Positions 7,129-14,574 of a stretch of DNA of 18,268 nucleotides are shown piece after piece; within the stretch, counting starts at the first letter, position 1, and each line of letters opens with the position of its first letter. Under the pieces are notes generated by a model. The model was given only the letters and a program-made list of their open reading frames with translations, had not been told where the DNA came from and did not search any database. The stretch comes from SIG575 sp964507395 (GTDB lineage: Bacteria; Bacillota; Clostridia; Oscillospirales; Acutalibacteraceae), in the NCBI GenBank assembly GCA_964507395.1, contig CAZDQE010000048.1, positions 1 to 18,268 of the forward strand, in the 5' to 3' direction. Made by a program: the position numbers and the translations under genes.

Positions 7129-7850
7129 AGGTTTTATCAATCGGCAACAGTTTTTCAACCGATGCACACAGGTTTCTGACTTTACTTGCAAAGGCGGAAA
7201 ATGAAAACATTGAAACCGCAAATCTTTTTATCGGCGGCTGCAGTCTTGAAAGTCACTGGGTGAATTTTACGGAGAATAATCCGTTTTATGACCTTGAACT
7301 TTGCGGAAACGAGGGCGAAAGGAAAATCACAATTTCAGAGGCGCTTAAAATGGAAAAGTGGGATGTAATCACTCTGCAACAGGTAAGTCACATGAGCGGT
7401 ATGCCACAGACGTATGAGCCTTTCTTTAAAAACCTTGAAAAGGTTGTAAGGGAAACCAATCCACAGGCAAAACTTTATTTCCATCAGACATGGGCGTATG
7501 AAAAAGGCTCAGAGCATCCGGGCTTTGCAAATTATGATTGCAGTCAGCAAAAAATGTATGAGTGCATCGTGAAAACATCAAAGGTGAAAGCTGAGTCAAT
7601 AAATGCAGGGATTATTCCTGTAGGTGAAAATGTTCAGTTCATCCGTGAGAATGTGCCTGAGTTTGATTATGAAAACGGAGGCTTATCCCTTTGCCGTGAC
7701 AGTTTTCATCTGTCCTTTGATTACGGCAGATTTACCGCAGCGGCAGTGTGGTTCAGAACGCTTACAGGCAGAAAGATAAGTATAAACGAGTTTGAAAATT
7801 TTGATAAAAATCTTCTTGCAAAAATCATCACTGCAGTGAACAATTTTTAA
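7125..7850 (+). CDS. SGNH-type hydrolase, DUF4886-like
   Basis: 241 aa with no signal peptide. MKVLSIGNSFSTDAHRFL carries the GNSFS block with Ser9 as probable nucleophile. Other family marks are FIGGCSLESHW (35-45), KWDVITLQQVSHMSG (78-92), AKLYFHQTWAY (115-125) and CRDSFHLSFDYGR with Asp192 and His195 completing the triad. Members are thought to act as esterases or deacetylases on carbohydrates, though few are characterised. The ATG at 7125 overlaps the stop of the membrane protein gene (ATGA), and AGAAGG lies eight bases upstream; a GTG at 7116 is possible but has no spacing for a ribosome binding site. Last gene of the operon, followed by the terminator at 7855-7887. In this context it may remove acetyl groups from imported oligosaccharides (inference). 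Confidence 0.8.
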   Translation: MKVLSIGNSFSTDAHRFLTLLAKAENENIETANLFIGGCSLESHWVNFTENNPFYDLELCGNEGERKITISEALKMEKWDVITLQQVSHMSGMPQTYEPFFKNLEKVVRETNPQAKLYFHQTWAYEKGSEHPGFANYDCSQQKMYECIVKTSKVKAESINAGIIPVGENVQFIRENVPEFDYENGGLSLCRDSFHLSFDYGRFTAAAVWFRTLTGRKISINEFENFDKNLLAKIITAVNNF

Positions 7851-7854
7851 AAAG

Positions 7855-7890
7855 AAACCGTGAAGTCCGATGTGAACTTCACGGTTTTTA
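7855..7890. terminator. Bidirectional intrinsic terminator
   Basis: A 12-bp stem (AAACCGTGAAGT 7855-7866 / ACTTCACGGTTT 7876-7887) with T-tracts on both strands, between the converging hydrolase operon and fucosidase gene. Confidence 0.88.
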
Positions 7891-8901
7891 TCATTTCATA
7901 AATTCAGTTGATTTTCTCAACGCTTCTACTGAGAAAGAGGGGATTCTGCCCAGATGGTCAGAACCTATGTTGAGAAGATAATTCACACCGAGAGAATTGA
8001 GGCGTTTTCTTCTCTCTGCAATTTCCTCTGCAGTTATCCAGTTCTGGTCATAATATTTGTAACCCCATGAGGAATTGAGCGTGCCTGCCGTTTCATAAAG
8101 TCCGTAAGGAGAATGTTTAAAACCGTCAAGACTGTTGGGGTCAGCGTTTTCGGTTTCTTTGAACTCTGTGGGGTATTCGTTGTCGCCAAGTGATACATAG
8201 TCGTAAGCACCGTTGCCGATTCGTGAATTTATAAGGCAGTCAGGCTGATAAGTTTTTACAAGCTTGTTGAGCTCTGAACTCTGTTCCTTTGTGATAGTGT
8301 GAGGAACATCAAACCATATCAGGCACAGGTCTCCGTATTTTGTAAGTATCTCCTTGACCTGGGGTTTTATTTTTTCTTCAAAGCAGATTGAAAAATCTTT
8401 TTTATCCCTGTCAGGAAAATCCCATGAGTTGTCCCATGAAACTCCTGAGCAACCGGCTTTATTATCATATCCGCCGCCGTGTTCATGGTGCCAGTCAAGC
8501 TCCTGCGAATAGTAAAGACCGAATCTGAGACCGTGCTTGTAACAGGCTTCACCAAGCTCTGCTACAACATCTCTGCCGAAAGGCGTTGCGTCAACAATAT
8601 TAAATTTGTCAGCTTCGCTTTTGAACATTGCAAAGCCGTCATGATGCTTTGAGGTGAAAACAAAATATTTCATTCCGCAGTCTTTTGCAAGGCGTATCCA
8701 TTCATCAGCGTTGAAATAAATAGGATTGAAAATTTTCGCATATTGCTCGTATTCTTTGTTGGGAATTGCCATATAACTCTGAATCCACTCAGCGTAGTCA
8801 AGAACTCTTCTTCCTTTGTATTCACCGCCGAGCAGTGAGTAAAGTCCCCAGTGAGCCATCATGCCGTATTCTGCATTTTTAAACCATTCTCTGTTGTTCA
8901 T
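7891..8901 (-). CDS. Alpha-L-fucosidase, glycoside hydrolase family 29
   Basis: 336 aa with no signal peptide, so probably cytosolic. GH29 enzymes release alpha-L-fucose from glycans with retention, using an Asp nucleophile. Visible: WFKNAEYGMMAHWGLYSLLG (6-25), RLAKDCGMKYFVFTSKHHDGF (70-90), HGLRFGLYYSQELDW (123-137), LIWFDVP with the likely nucleophile Asp198, CLINSRIGNG, and the C-terminal SLGVNYLLNIGSDHLGRIP, the family's xNYLLNIGPxxdGxI block. It is short (many GH29 proteins are 420-600 aa) because it carries only the catalytic barrel and no C-terminal beta-sandwich. The start is supported by the GAGGGG-type ribosome binding site and the promoter at 8933-8961. Mucin or milk-type fucosylated oligosaccharides are plausible substrates (inference). 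Confidence 0.92.
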   Translation of the reverse strand: MNNREWFKNAEYGMMAHWGLYSLLGGEYKGRRVLDYAEWIQSYMAIPNKEYEQYAKIFNPIYFNADEWIRLAKDCGMKYFVFTSKHHDGFAMFKSEADKFNIVDATPFGRDVVAELGEACYKHGLRFGLYYSQELDWHHEHGGGYDNKAGCSGVSWDNSWDFPDRDKKDFSICFEEKIKPQVKEILTKYGDLCLIWFDVPHTITKEQSSELNKLVKTYQPDCLINSRIGNGAYDYVSLGDNEYPTEFKETENADPNSLDGFKHSPYGLYETAGTLNSSWGYKYYDQNWITAEEIAERRKRLNSLGVNYLLNIGSDHLGRIPSFSVEALRKSTEFMK

Positions 8902-8932
8902 TTGCTTTCAGCCCCTCAGATAGTTTTTTACC

Positions 8933-8961
8933 ATTTTATCATCTTCAGAAAAACTTTACAA
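8933..8961 (-). promoter_or_regulatory. Promoter of the fucosidase gene
   Basis: On the minus strand, TTGTAA (8961-8956), 17 bases and TAAAAT (8938-8933). Weaker than the other promoters here, which may point to regulation by an activator. Confidence 0.6.
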
Positions 8962-9030
8962 CAAATTTTCACAAAAAGTAATTTATATTTTCAATGAAAA
9001 CCGTGAGAGTGTGAATATACGCTTTTTTTG

Positions 9031-9059
9031 TTGACTTTTACTCGCCTCGGTGATACAAT
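9031..9059 (+). promoter_or_regulatory. Promoter of the GDPD-M20-YfcC operon
   Basis: TTGACT (9031-9036), 17 bases and TACAAT (9054-9059). It overlaps an in-frame GTG at 9050, which therefore cannot be the start of the first gene. Confidence 0.8.
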
Positions 9060-9079
9060 GCAATAATAATAAGGAAGTG

Positions 9080-9826
9080 ATGAAAAGGGTGAAACAGAAA
9101 GAATATCTTGAACTGATTGCAGGGGTTATCTATGCCATAAGTGAGGTCAGTAAAATGAACTATTACAAAAATCAACCGCTCAATCTGCCTGATTCTTTCA
9201 CTTTTACCGCTCACACAGGCTGTAAAGACACAGAGGAAAACGCTCTCTCATCAATTGAAGCGGGTTATGAAAACGGTGCAGGAATTGTAGAATTTGATTT
9301 GAATTTTGATAAAAACGGTGAGCCTGTTCTGTGTCATGACGAGCCTCAAGGCGGTGAAGTGACACTTGACGAAGCCTTTAAAAAGGTAAGTGAATACGAA
9401 CATTTAAAAGTCAACGTGGATGCAAAAAGTGACCTGCATCTTGAAAAGGTGAAACCTCTTGCGGAAAAATACGGTATTGCAGACAGAATCTTTTTTACGG
9501 GAATTCATGACGGCTTCGTAGAGAAAGCAAGAGAAACAGGAGTTTCTTATTACCTCAATGTTGATGTTAAAAAGCCGTCAGAGCACACGGAAGAATATCT
9601 TCTTTCTCTTGTTGACAAGGTTAAAAAAGCAGGCGCAATCGGAATCAATTTTAACAAAGACAATGCATCATCAGAGCTTGTGAAAACTTTTCACGATAAC
9701 GGACTTTCAGTTTCAATCTGGACAGTTGACAAGGAAAGTGAAATGTATAAAATACTTTCATTTTCTCCCGATAACATTACAACAAGAAATCCTGATAAGT
9801 TAGAAAAGATAATAAATTCAAAGTAA
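9080..9826 (+). CDS. GDPD-family protein with altered catalytic motif (HTG in place of HRG)
   Basis: 248 aa from the ATG at 9080. TFTAHTGCKDTEENALSSIE matches the IAHRGxxxxxPENTLxAf block, but the Arg after the first catalytic His45 is Thr. Also present: GIVEFDLNFDKNGEPVLCHD with Glu71, Asp73 and second His86, VNVDAKSDLH (Asp114, Lys116) and SVSIWTVDKESEM near the end. In GDPDs the HRG arginine contacts the phosphate, so activity or substrate may have changed. Residues 1-26 precede the usual domain start; another possible start is the ATG at 9155 with GAGGT upstream. The ribosome binding site AAGGAAG (9071-9077) sits close to 9080, so the start is not certain. It is the first gene of an operon: the M20 peptidase follows after 12 bases. 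Confidence 0.78.
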   Translation: MKRVKQKEYLELIAGVIYAISEVSKMNYYKNQPLNLPDSFTFTAHTGCKDTEENALSSIEAGYENGAGIVEFDLNFDKNGEPVLCHDEPQGGEVTLDEAFKKVSEYEHLKVNVDAKSDLHLEKVKPLAEKYGIADRIFFTGIHDGFVEKARETGVSYYLNVDVKKPSEHTEEYLLSLVDKVKKAGAIGINFNKDNASSELVKTFHDNGLSVSIWTVDKESEMYKILSFSPDNITTRNPDKLEKIINSK

Positions 9827-9838
9827 GGTGTCATTTTA

Positions 9839-11203
9839 ATGGACAAAGAAAAAACACTGGCTCATCTAAGCAGGGCCATATCCATCCCCACAATTTCAAA
9901 TCTTGATGACAGCCTGACGGACTGGGCTCAGTTCGAAAAGTTTCATGCTTTTCTTGAAGAAGCTTATCCTTTAGTGCACAAAAACATGACACGTGAAGTT
10001 GTTGGCAAAGCATCACTTCTTTATAAATGGCAGGGCAAGGATTCATCTCTGAAGCCTTTTGCCATGCTCGGTCACATTGACGTTGTTCCCGTTCCTAAGG
10101 AAACAGAGAATGAGTGGATTTATCCTCCTTTTTCAGGCGAGCATGACGAAAAGTACATATACGGCAGAGGTGCAAACGACATGAAAAACTGTGTCGTATC
10201 ACTTATGGAAGCAGTGGAAACTTTACTTGAAGAAGGCTTTGTTCCTGAAAGAGATGTATATTTGTGCTTCGGTCACAATGAAGAAGTTCTCTGCGGCGAG
10301 GGCTCAGGTGCAGGTGCAATAGCAAAGCTGCTTAAAGACAGGGAAGTACACCTTGAGTTTGTCTATGATGAGGGCGGCGCCATAATGGATGATAACCTTT
10401 TCGGTCTGAAAGTTCCTGCGGCAATGGTGGGGCTTGCGGAAAAAGGCTATGCAGATTTGAAAGTAAGCATTTCAAATGACGGAGGTCACGCAGCAGAGCC
10501 CTCAGACAGAACAGCTCTCGGAGACTTGTCAAGACTTATCTGTGCCATTGAAAAAAATCAGATGCCATGCCGTCTTATTGACACGGTACGCGGAACTCTC
10601 AAAGGCCTCGGAGAAAATTCTGACGGTGTTCTCAGTGTTGCTCTGAAAGCTCTGAAAATTACAAAGCCTCTTGTTATGAAAATTCTCAAAACATACCGTA
10701 TGACACATGCGATGCTTCATACAACAGTTGTGCCCACAATTTGCCGCACAGGTACGGCGGTCAATGTTTTACCGCAGAAGGCTGAGGCGATGCTTAATAT
10801 CAGACTTCTTCCCGGAGATACCGTAGAGGACGTTGAAAAATACATAAAACGTCTTGCGAAAAAGGTGGGCGTTCTTGACGAGCTTACATTGGAGTTTGTC
10901 AATACAAGTCCTGCACCGTCTGAAACCTCTGCCGGAACGGAAACATATAAAATAATCGAAAAAACAATGAAAGCAATTGATTCTTCAATTGTTGCGATTC
11001 CTTATCTTGTTACAGGAGCAACTGACAGCCGTGAATATAAGGAAGTTGCAGATGAAATTTACAGGATATATCCCTTTAAAATCACAAGCGATGAGCTTGA
11101 CAGTATGCACGGAATAAATGAACGCCTGCGCATTGACAGCTTTTATTTCGGTATTGAATATTTTATCCGCTTTATAAAGACACAGGCTGAAAGGAGAGTT
11201 TAA
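9839..11203 (+). CDS. M20 family metallopeptidase (carboxypeptidase/dipeptidase type)
   Basis: 454 aa, cytosolic. M20 enzymes use two zinc ions to cut amide bonds of dipeptides, C-terminal residues or N-acyl amino acids. Metal and catalytic residues visible: LGHIDVVPV (His79, with catalytic Asp81), YGRGANDMKN (bridging Asp114), FGHNEEVLCGEGSGA (Glu148-Glu149, general base and ligand), VYDEGGAI (Asp177/Glu178) and the late MHGINERLRID (His424). The dimerisation or lid domain begins about residue 195 (VGLAEKGYADLKVSISNDGG) and includes AEPSDRTALG. Length and motif spacing resemble the CPS1/PM20D1 subgroup. AAGGTG upstream supports the ATG. The gene ends three bases before the YfcC transporter start, suggesting that what the carrier imports is hydrolysed by this enzyme, as in AbgAB/AbgT-type pairs (inference). 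Confidence 0.88.
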   Translation: MDKEKTLAHLSRAISIPTISNLDDSLTDWAQFEKFHAFLEEAYPLVHKNMTREVVGKASLLYKWQGKDSSLKPFAMLGHIDVVPVPKETENEWIYPPFSGEHDEKYIYGRGANDMKNCVVSLMEAVETLLEEGFVPERDVYLCFGHNEEVLCGEGSGAGAIAKLLKDREVHLEFVYDEGGAIMDDNLFGLKVPAAMVGLAEKGYADLKVSISNDGGHAAEPSDRTALGDLSRLICAIEKNQMPCRLIDTVRGTLKGLGENSDGVLSVALKALKITKPLVMKILKTYRMTHAMLHTTVVPTICRTGTAVNVLPQKAEAMLNIRLLPGDTVEDVEKYIKRLAKKVGVLDELTLEFVNTSPAPSETSAGTETYKIIEKTMKAIDSSIVAIPYLVTGATDSREYKEVADEIYRIYPFKITSDELDSMHGINERLRIDSFYFGIEYFIRFIKTQAERRV

Positions 11204-11206
11204 GAC

Positions 11207-12658
11207 ATGTCAAATTCCTCGGGAAATCTTAAAATAGGTACAAAGTCTTTCTTGTCAACAGTTGCAATTCTGCTGGCACTTATGGTCTTTGCAGGAATTC
11301 TTACTCAGATTTTACCTCAGGGAAGTTATGAGCGCGCAATCAACGAAAACGGGTATGAAATGGTGGTTGAGGGTTCATATACGCTTACTGAAAATGCAGA
11401 AAGGTTACCTGTATGGCGTTGGTTTACAGCACCCTTTGAGCTTTTCGGTGATTCTCAATCTCTGACGGCAATTGTGATTATAGTTTTCATAATTTTAGTC
11501 GGCGGTACTTTTTCAATTCTTGAAAAAGCAGACGTGTTCCGCTATCTTATCGCATCAACGATTAAAAAATTCGGCGACAAAAAATATCTTCTCCTTTGTC
11601 TTATTACGCTCCTTTGCATGGTGCTCGGCTCGACTATGGGACTTCTTGAAGAAACGGTACCTCTTGTGCCGATTCTCGTTCTGCTTTCCCTTGCTCTCGG
11701 TTGGGACACTCTGACAGGTCTCGGAATGAGCATTATGGCGGTAGGCTTCGGCTTTGCAGCAGGTACATTCAATCCCTTTACTGTTGTTGTTGCTCAAAGA
11801 TTGGCAGATGTTCCCTTGTTCTCAGGACTCTGGATGCGTGCAATTGCCTTTGTGCTTATTTATGCTTTGCTCTGCTTGTTCCTTGTAAGATATGCAAAGA
11901 AGATTGAGAAAAATCCCGAAAAATCACTTGTATTTTCAAGCGATGAGGAGAAAAGAAAAAATCTGCAGACAGAGGATAACACAGCTCTCCTGCAGAATAA
12001 AAACATATCTAAAGCCGCAAAAACATTCGGTATTTCAATGCTTGTTGTTCTCGTCTACGTAGTGACTGCTCTTGCAGTTCCCGCACTTTCAGATTACACA
12101 ATGGTAGTTATGGCTGTTGTGATTACTCTCGGCGGTATCCTTGCTGGAAAGATTTCTGAGTATAAGGAAAAGGGAATGGGTAAGGATTTCCTCAGCGGAA
12201 TGCTCAGCATGGCACCGGGGGCAATTCTGATTATCCTGTCAATGTCTGTCCGTTTCATTATTGAAGAGGGCGGAATTATGGATACCATTCTCAATCGGGC
12301 ATACAACATGATGAGTGGTTTGTCACCGATGACGGCAATATTGATTGTATACCTGATAGTTCTTATCATTCAGTTCTTTATTTCTGGTGCCGCATCAAAG
12401 GCATTCCTTATAATGCCCCTTATCGTACCTCTTGCAGATATGATAGGTCTTACACGTCAGAGCATCGTTCTTGCGTTCTGCTTCGGTGACGGATTTACAA
12501 ATGTTTTCTTCCCCACAAACGCACTTTTGCTTATTGTTCTCGGACTCGTTTCCGTTCCTTATTCAAAATGGTTCCGTTGGACATGGAAGCTGCAGACAGT
12601 GATTCTTGTAATTACCGCGCTTCTGCTTCTTCTTGCAGTTAAAGTGGGTTATGCTTGA
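11207..12658 (+). CDS. YfcC/DcuC-family membrane transporter
   Basis: 483 aa with about 11-12 hydrophobic segments. The N-terminal SFLSTVAILLALMVFAGILT and QILPQGSYER is the family's opening (tQ(i/l)vPxGsYer, PF03606-type). A large loop containing PVWRWFTAPFELFG and the inner motif GLLEETVPLVPILVLLSLAL (about residues 146-165), GFGFAAGTFNPFTV (180-193), and the C-terminal ISGAASKAFLIMPLIVPLAD and FGDGFTNVFFPTNALLLIVL also fit. Members carry C4-dicarboxylates, amino acids or peptides; the substrate is unresolved. AAAGGAG lies nine bases before the ATG, and the gap to the M20 gene is three bases. No clear terminator follows, only AT-rich DNA with the palindrome at 12700-12711. Confidence 0.88.
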   Translation: MSNSSGNLKIGTKSFLSTVAILLALMVFAGILTQILPQGSYERAINENGYEMVVEGSYTLTENAERLPVWRWFTAPFELFGDSQSLTAIVIIVFIILVGGTFSILEKADVFRYLIASTIKKFGDKKYLLLCLITLLCMVLGSTMGLLEETVPLVPILVLLSLALGWDTLTGLGMSIMAVGFGFAAGTFNPFTVVVAQRLADVPLFSGLWMRAIAFVLIYALLCLFLVRYAKKIEKNPEKSLVFSSDEEKRKNLQTEDNTALLQNKNISKAAKTFGISMLVVLVYVVTALAVPALSDYTMVVMAVVITLGGILAGKISEYKEKGMGKDFLSGMLSMAPGAILIILSMSVRFIIEEGGIMDTILNRAYNMMSGLSPMTAILIVYLIVLIIQFFISGAASKAFLIMPLIVPLADMIGLTRQSIVLAFCFGDGFTNVFFPTNALLLIVLGLVSVPYSKWFRWTWKLQTVILVITALLLLLAVKVGYA

Positions 12659-12699
12659 TTTGTTGAATTTTCGTTTTGAAAAAGTTTAAAATATAAAAA

Positions 12700-12783
12700 A
12701 TTCTTAAGAATATTTAATAAATTAAAATTTTCTTTTTAAGAAAAATAATCACATAAAATTATTATATAATGTAACGTACGTGA
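12700..12783 (+). promoter_or_regulatory. AT-rich leader of the acyl-CoA ligase gene with palindromes and a -10 box
   Basis: Contains the perfect palindrome ATTCTTAAGAAT (12700-12711), a TATAAT box (12765-12770) with no good -35 at 17 bases, and a near-perfect palindrome TAACGTACGTGA (12772-12783, core ACGTACGT) just after the -10. The last is well placed to be a repressor site over the transcription start. Low certainty. Confidence 0.4.
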
Positions 12784-12807
12784 AAAAATATATTTTCGGA
12801 GGAAGAC

Positions 12808-14436
12808 ATGAAGAAGAAAGTTAAATTGGCTGATATTCCCGAACTTGACACAGTCAAAGAAATTATTCTTTACGGAACAGAAAAAGGTAAAGACCATAAG
12901 CAGTTTATTTTCCACGACAAGAAGAGAGCGGAGCATACAAAAACCTTCAATATGACATGGAAAGATATAAGCGGTATTGCTCAGTATCTTTACGATAACG
13001 GTATATCAGGTCAGAAGAAGATTGCCTTTCTTTCGGAAAACAGCTATGAGTGGATCGTAGGCTACTATGCAGTCATGGTCAGCGGTAATGTTGCAGTACC
13101 TCTTGACAGCAAGCTTGGTGCAGAGGATCTTGCCAAGCAGCTTATCAACTGCAAATGCGACGCTGTTTTCTATGAAACAGAATTCAGAGACGTTCTTGAT
13201 GAAATCTATAAGGTTGAAGGCATGCATAAGATGCAGGAATTCAACTTCGATAATTTCTCAGAATACTATGAAAAAGGTCTTGAAAGCATCAAAAAGGGCA
13301 ACACTCAGGGTATAGATGCAGAAGTAAAAGGCGAGGACATGGCATGTATCGTTTATACTTCAGGTACAACAGGCAGAAGCAAGGGTGTTATGCTCTCTCA
13401 TAAAAACCTTACATCTGACGCAGTTGCATCATGCAGAGTTCTGAGCGGCCGTCACGCAATCGGTTTCCTTCCTCTTAACCATACTTATTCATGGGTTTCA
13501 GCACTTTTCTCATGTTATCTTCTTACCGAATACGGCTACATCTGTCAGAGTATCAAAAATATTCAGAATGACATGATGAAATACAATCCCTATAACTTCT
13601 CAGGTGTACCCCTTGCAGTTGAAACGATTTATGACAGAATCTGGAAAACTGCAAAGAAGCAAGGCAGAGAAGAAATTCTTCAGAAGGGCATCAGAATCAG
13701 CAGACTTCTTATGAAGTTCGGCATTGACAGAAGAAGAAAGCTTTTCAAAACAGTACATGAAAATCTCGGCGGAAATCTCAATATGATTATCTGCGGCGGT
13801 GCGGCACTTGACCCGAAGCATGAGCAGTTCTTCTACGATATCGGTATTCTTATCATCAACGGCTACGGTACAACGGAATGTTCACCTGCAATTACATGTA
13901 ACAGACTTGATAACTTCAAGTTCGGCAGTGTAGGACTTCCTCTTCCTTGCTGTGAAGTTAAAATCAATGAACCTGATGAAAACGGCGTTGGTGAAATCTA
14001 TGTCAGAGGCGATAATGTTATGATGGGTTATTATGACGACCCTGAGGCAACAGCATCTGTTTTTGACGGTGAGTGGTTTAAAACAGGTGACTTCGGCAGA
14101 GTGGACGAAGACGGTTTCCTTTATTTCGTAGGAAGAAAGAAAAATCTTATCGTTACAAAGGGCGGTAAAAACGTATCTCCCGAAGAGATTGAAGATAAGC
14201 TTGTAAGATTTGATTATGTAAAAGAAGTTCTCGTCTATGAAGAAAACGACGTGATCGTTGGTGAATTCTTCCTTGACACGACAGAATATCCTGATGCTGA
14301 AGCGCAGCTTAAAAAGGATATGAAGGAATTCAACGCGAAAATGCCTTCTTTCAAAAAGATTGGTAAGACAGTTGTCCGTGATACAGAGTTCCCGAAGACA
14401 ACGACACTTAAAATCAGAAGAAAATATAATAGCTGA
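12808..14436 (+). CDS. AMP-dependent acyl-CoA ligase (fatty acid-CoA ligase family)
   Basis: 542 aa, with no signal peptide. ANL-family enzymes adenylate a fatty acid with ATP, then transfer it to CoA. Visible motifs: P-loop YTSGTTGRSKGVMLSHKN (183-200), NGYGTTECSPAI (351-362), GEWFKTGDFGRVDEDGFLYF (421-440) with Asp428, the hinge GRKKNLIVTKGGKNVSPEEI (442-461), and the C-terminal FPKTTTLKIRRK with a lysine that probably plays the adenylation role (the usual xTGKxxR). Length fits short-type FadD proteins. CGGAGGAAG upstream of the ATG is a strong ribosome binding site. A terminator follows at 14445. The secreted ceramidase-like protein downstream, under its own promoter, could supply fatty acids for it (inference). 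Confidence 0.9.
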   Translation: MKKKVKLADIPELDTVKEIILYGTEKGKDHKQFIFHDKKRAEHTKTFNMTWKDISGIAQYLYDNGISGQKKIAFLSENSYEWIVGYYAVMVSGNVAVPLDSKLGAEDLAKQLINCKCDAVFYETEFRDVLDEIYKVEGMHKMQEFNFDNFSEYYEKGLESIKKGNTQGIDAEVKGEDMACIVYTSGTTGRSKGVMLSHKNLTSDAVASCRVLSGRHAIGFLPLNHTYSWVSALFSCYLLTEYGYICQSIKNIQNDMMKYNPYNFSGVPLAVETIYDRIWKTAKKQGREEILQKGIRISRLLMKFGIDRRRKLFKTVHENLGGNLNMIICGGAALDPKHEQFFYDIGILIINGYGTTECSPAITCNRLDNFKFGSVGLPLPCCEVKINEPDENGVGEIYVRGDNVMMGYYDDPEATASVFDGEWFKTGDFGRVDEDGFLYFVGRKKNLIVTKGGKNVSPEEIEDKLVRFDYVKEVLVYEENDVIVGEFFLDTTEYPDAEAQLKKDMKEFNAKMPSFKKIGKTVVRDTEFPKTTTLKIRRKYNS

Positions 14437-14444
14437 TTTCAAAA

Positions 14445-14476
14445 CCGCTGTTTCGTCTGAAACGGCGGCTTTTTTA
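14445..14476 (+). terminator. Intrinsic terminator of the acyl-CoA ligase gene
   Basis: CCGCTGTTTC (14445-14454) pairs with GAAACGGCGG (14459-14468) with one G-T pair and a 4-base loop, followed by CTTTTTT. Confidence 0.85.
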
Positions 14477-14507
14477 TGGTAAATTTAATTTTTAGCGATA
14501 CTTACTG

Positions 14508-14536
14508 TTGCATTTGGCAAAATTAGGTGTTATAAT
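14508..14536 (+). promoter_or_regulatory. Promoter of the ceramidase-like gene
   Basis: TTGCAT (14508-14513), 17 bases and TATAAT (14531-14536). Bases 14530-14557, the -10 box and early leader, are repeated at 16400-16427 downstream of the gene. Confidence 0.75.
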
Positions 14537-14574
14537 TTATTTGCATATTTATTTTCAGAAAGGCAGTGAAAAAC

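Noticed and set aside
13882..14442. Minus-strand open frame of 186 codons
   Set aside because: Antisense to the acyl-CoA ligase motifs; its Cys/Phe-rich composition is typical of a shadow frame.
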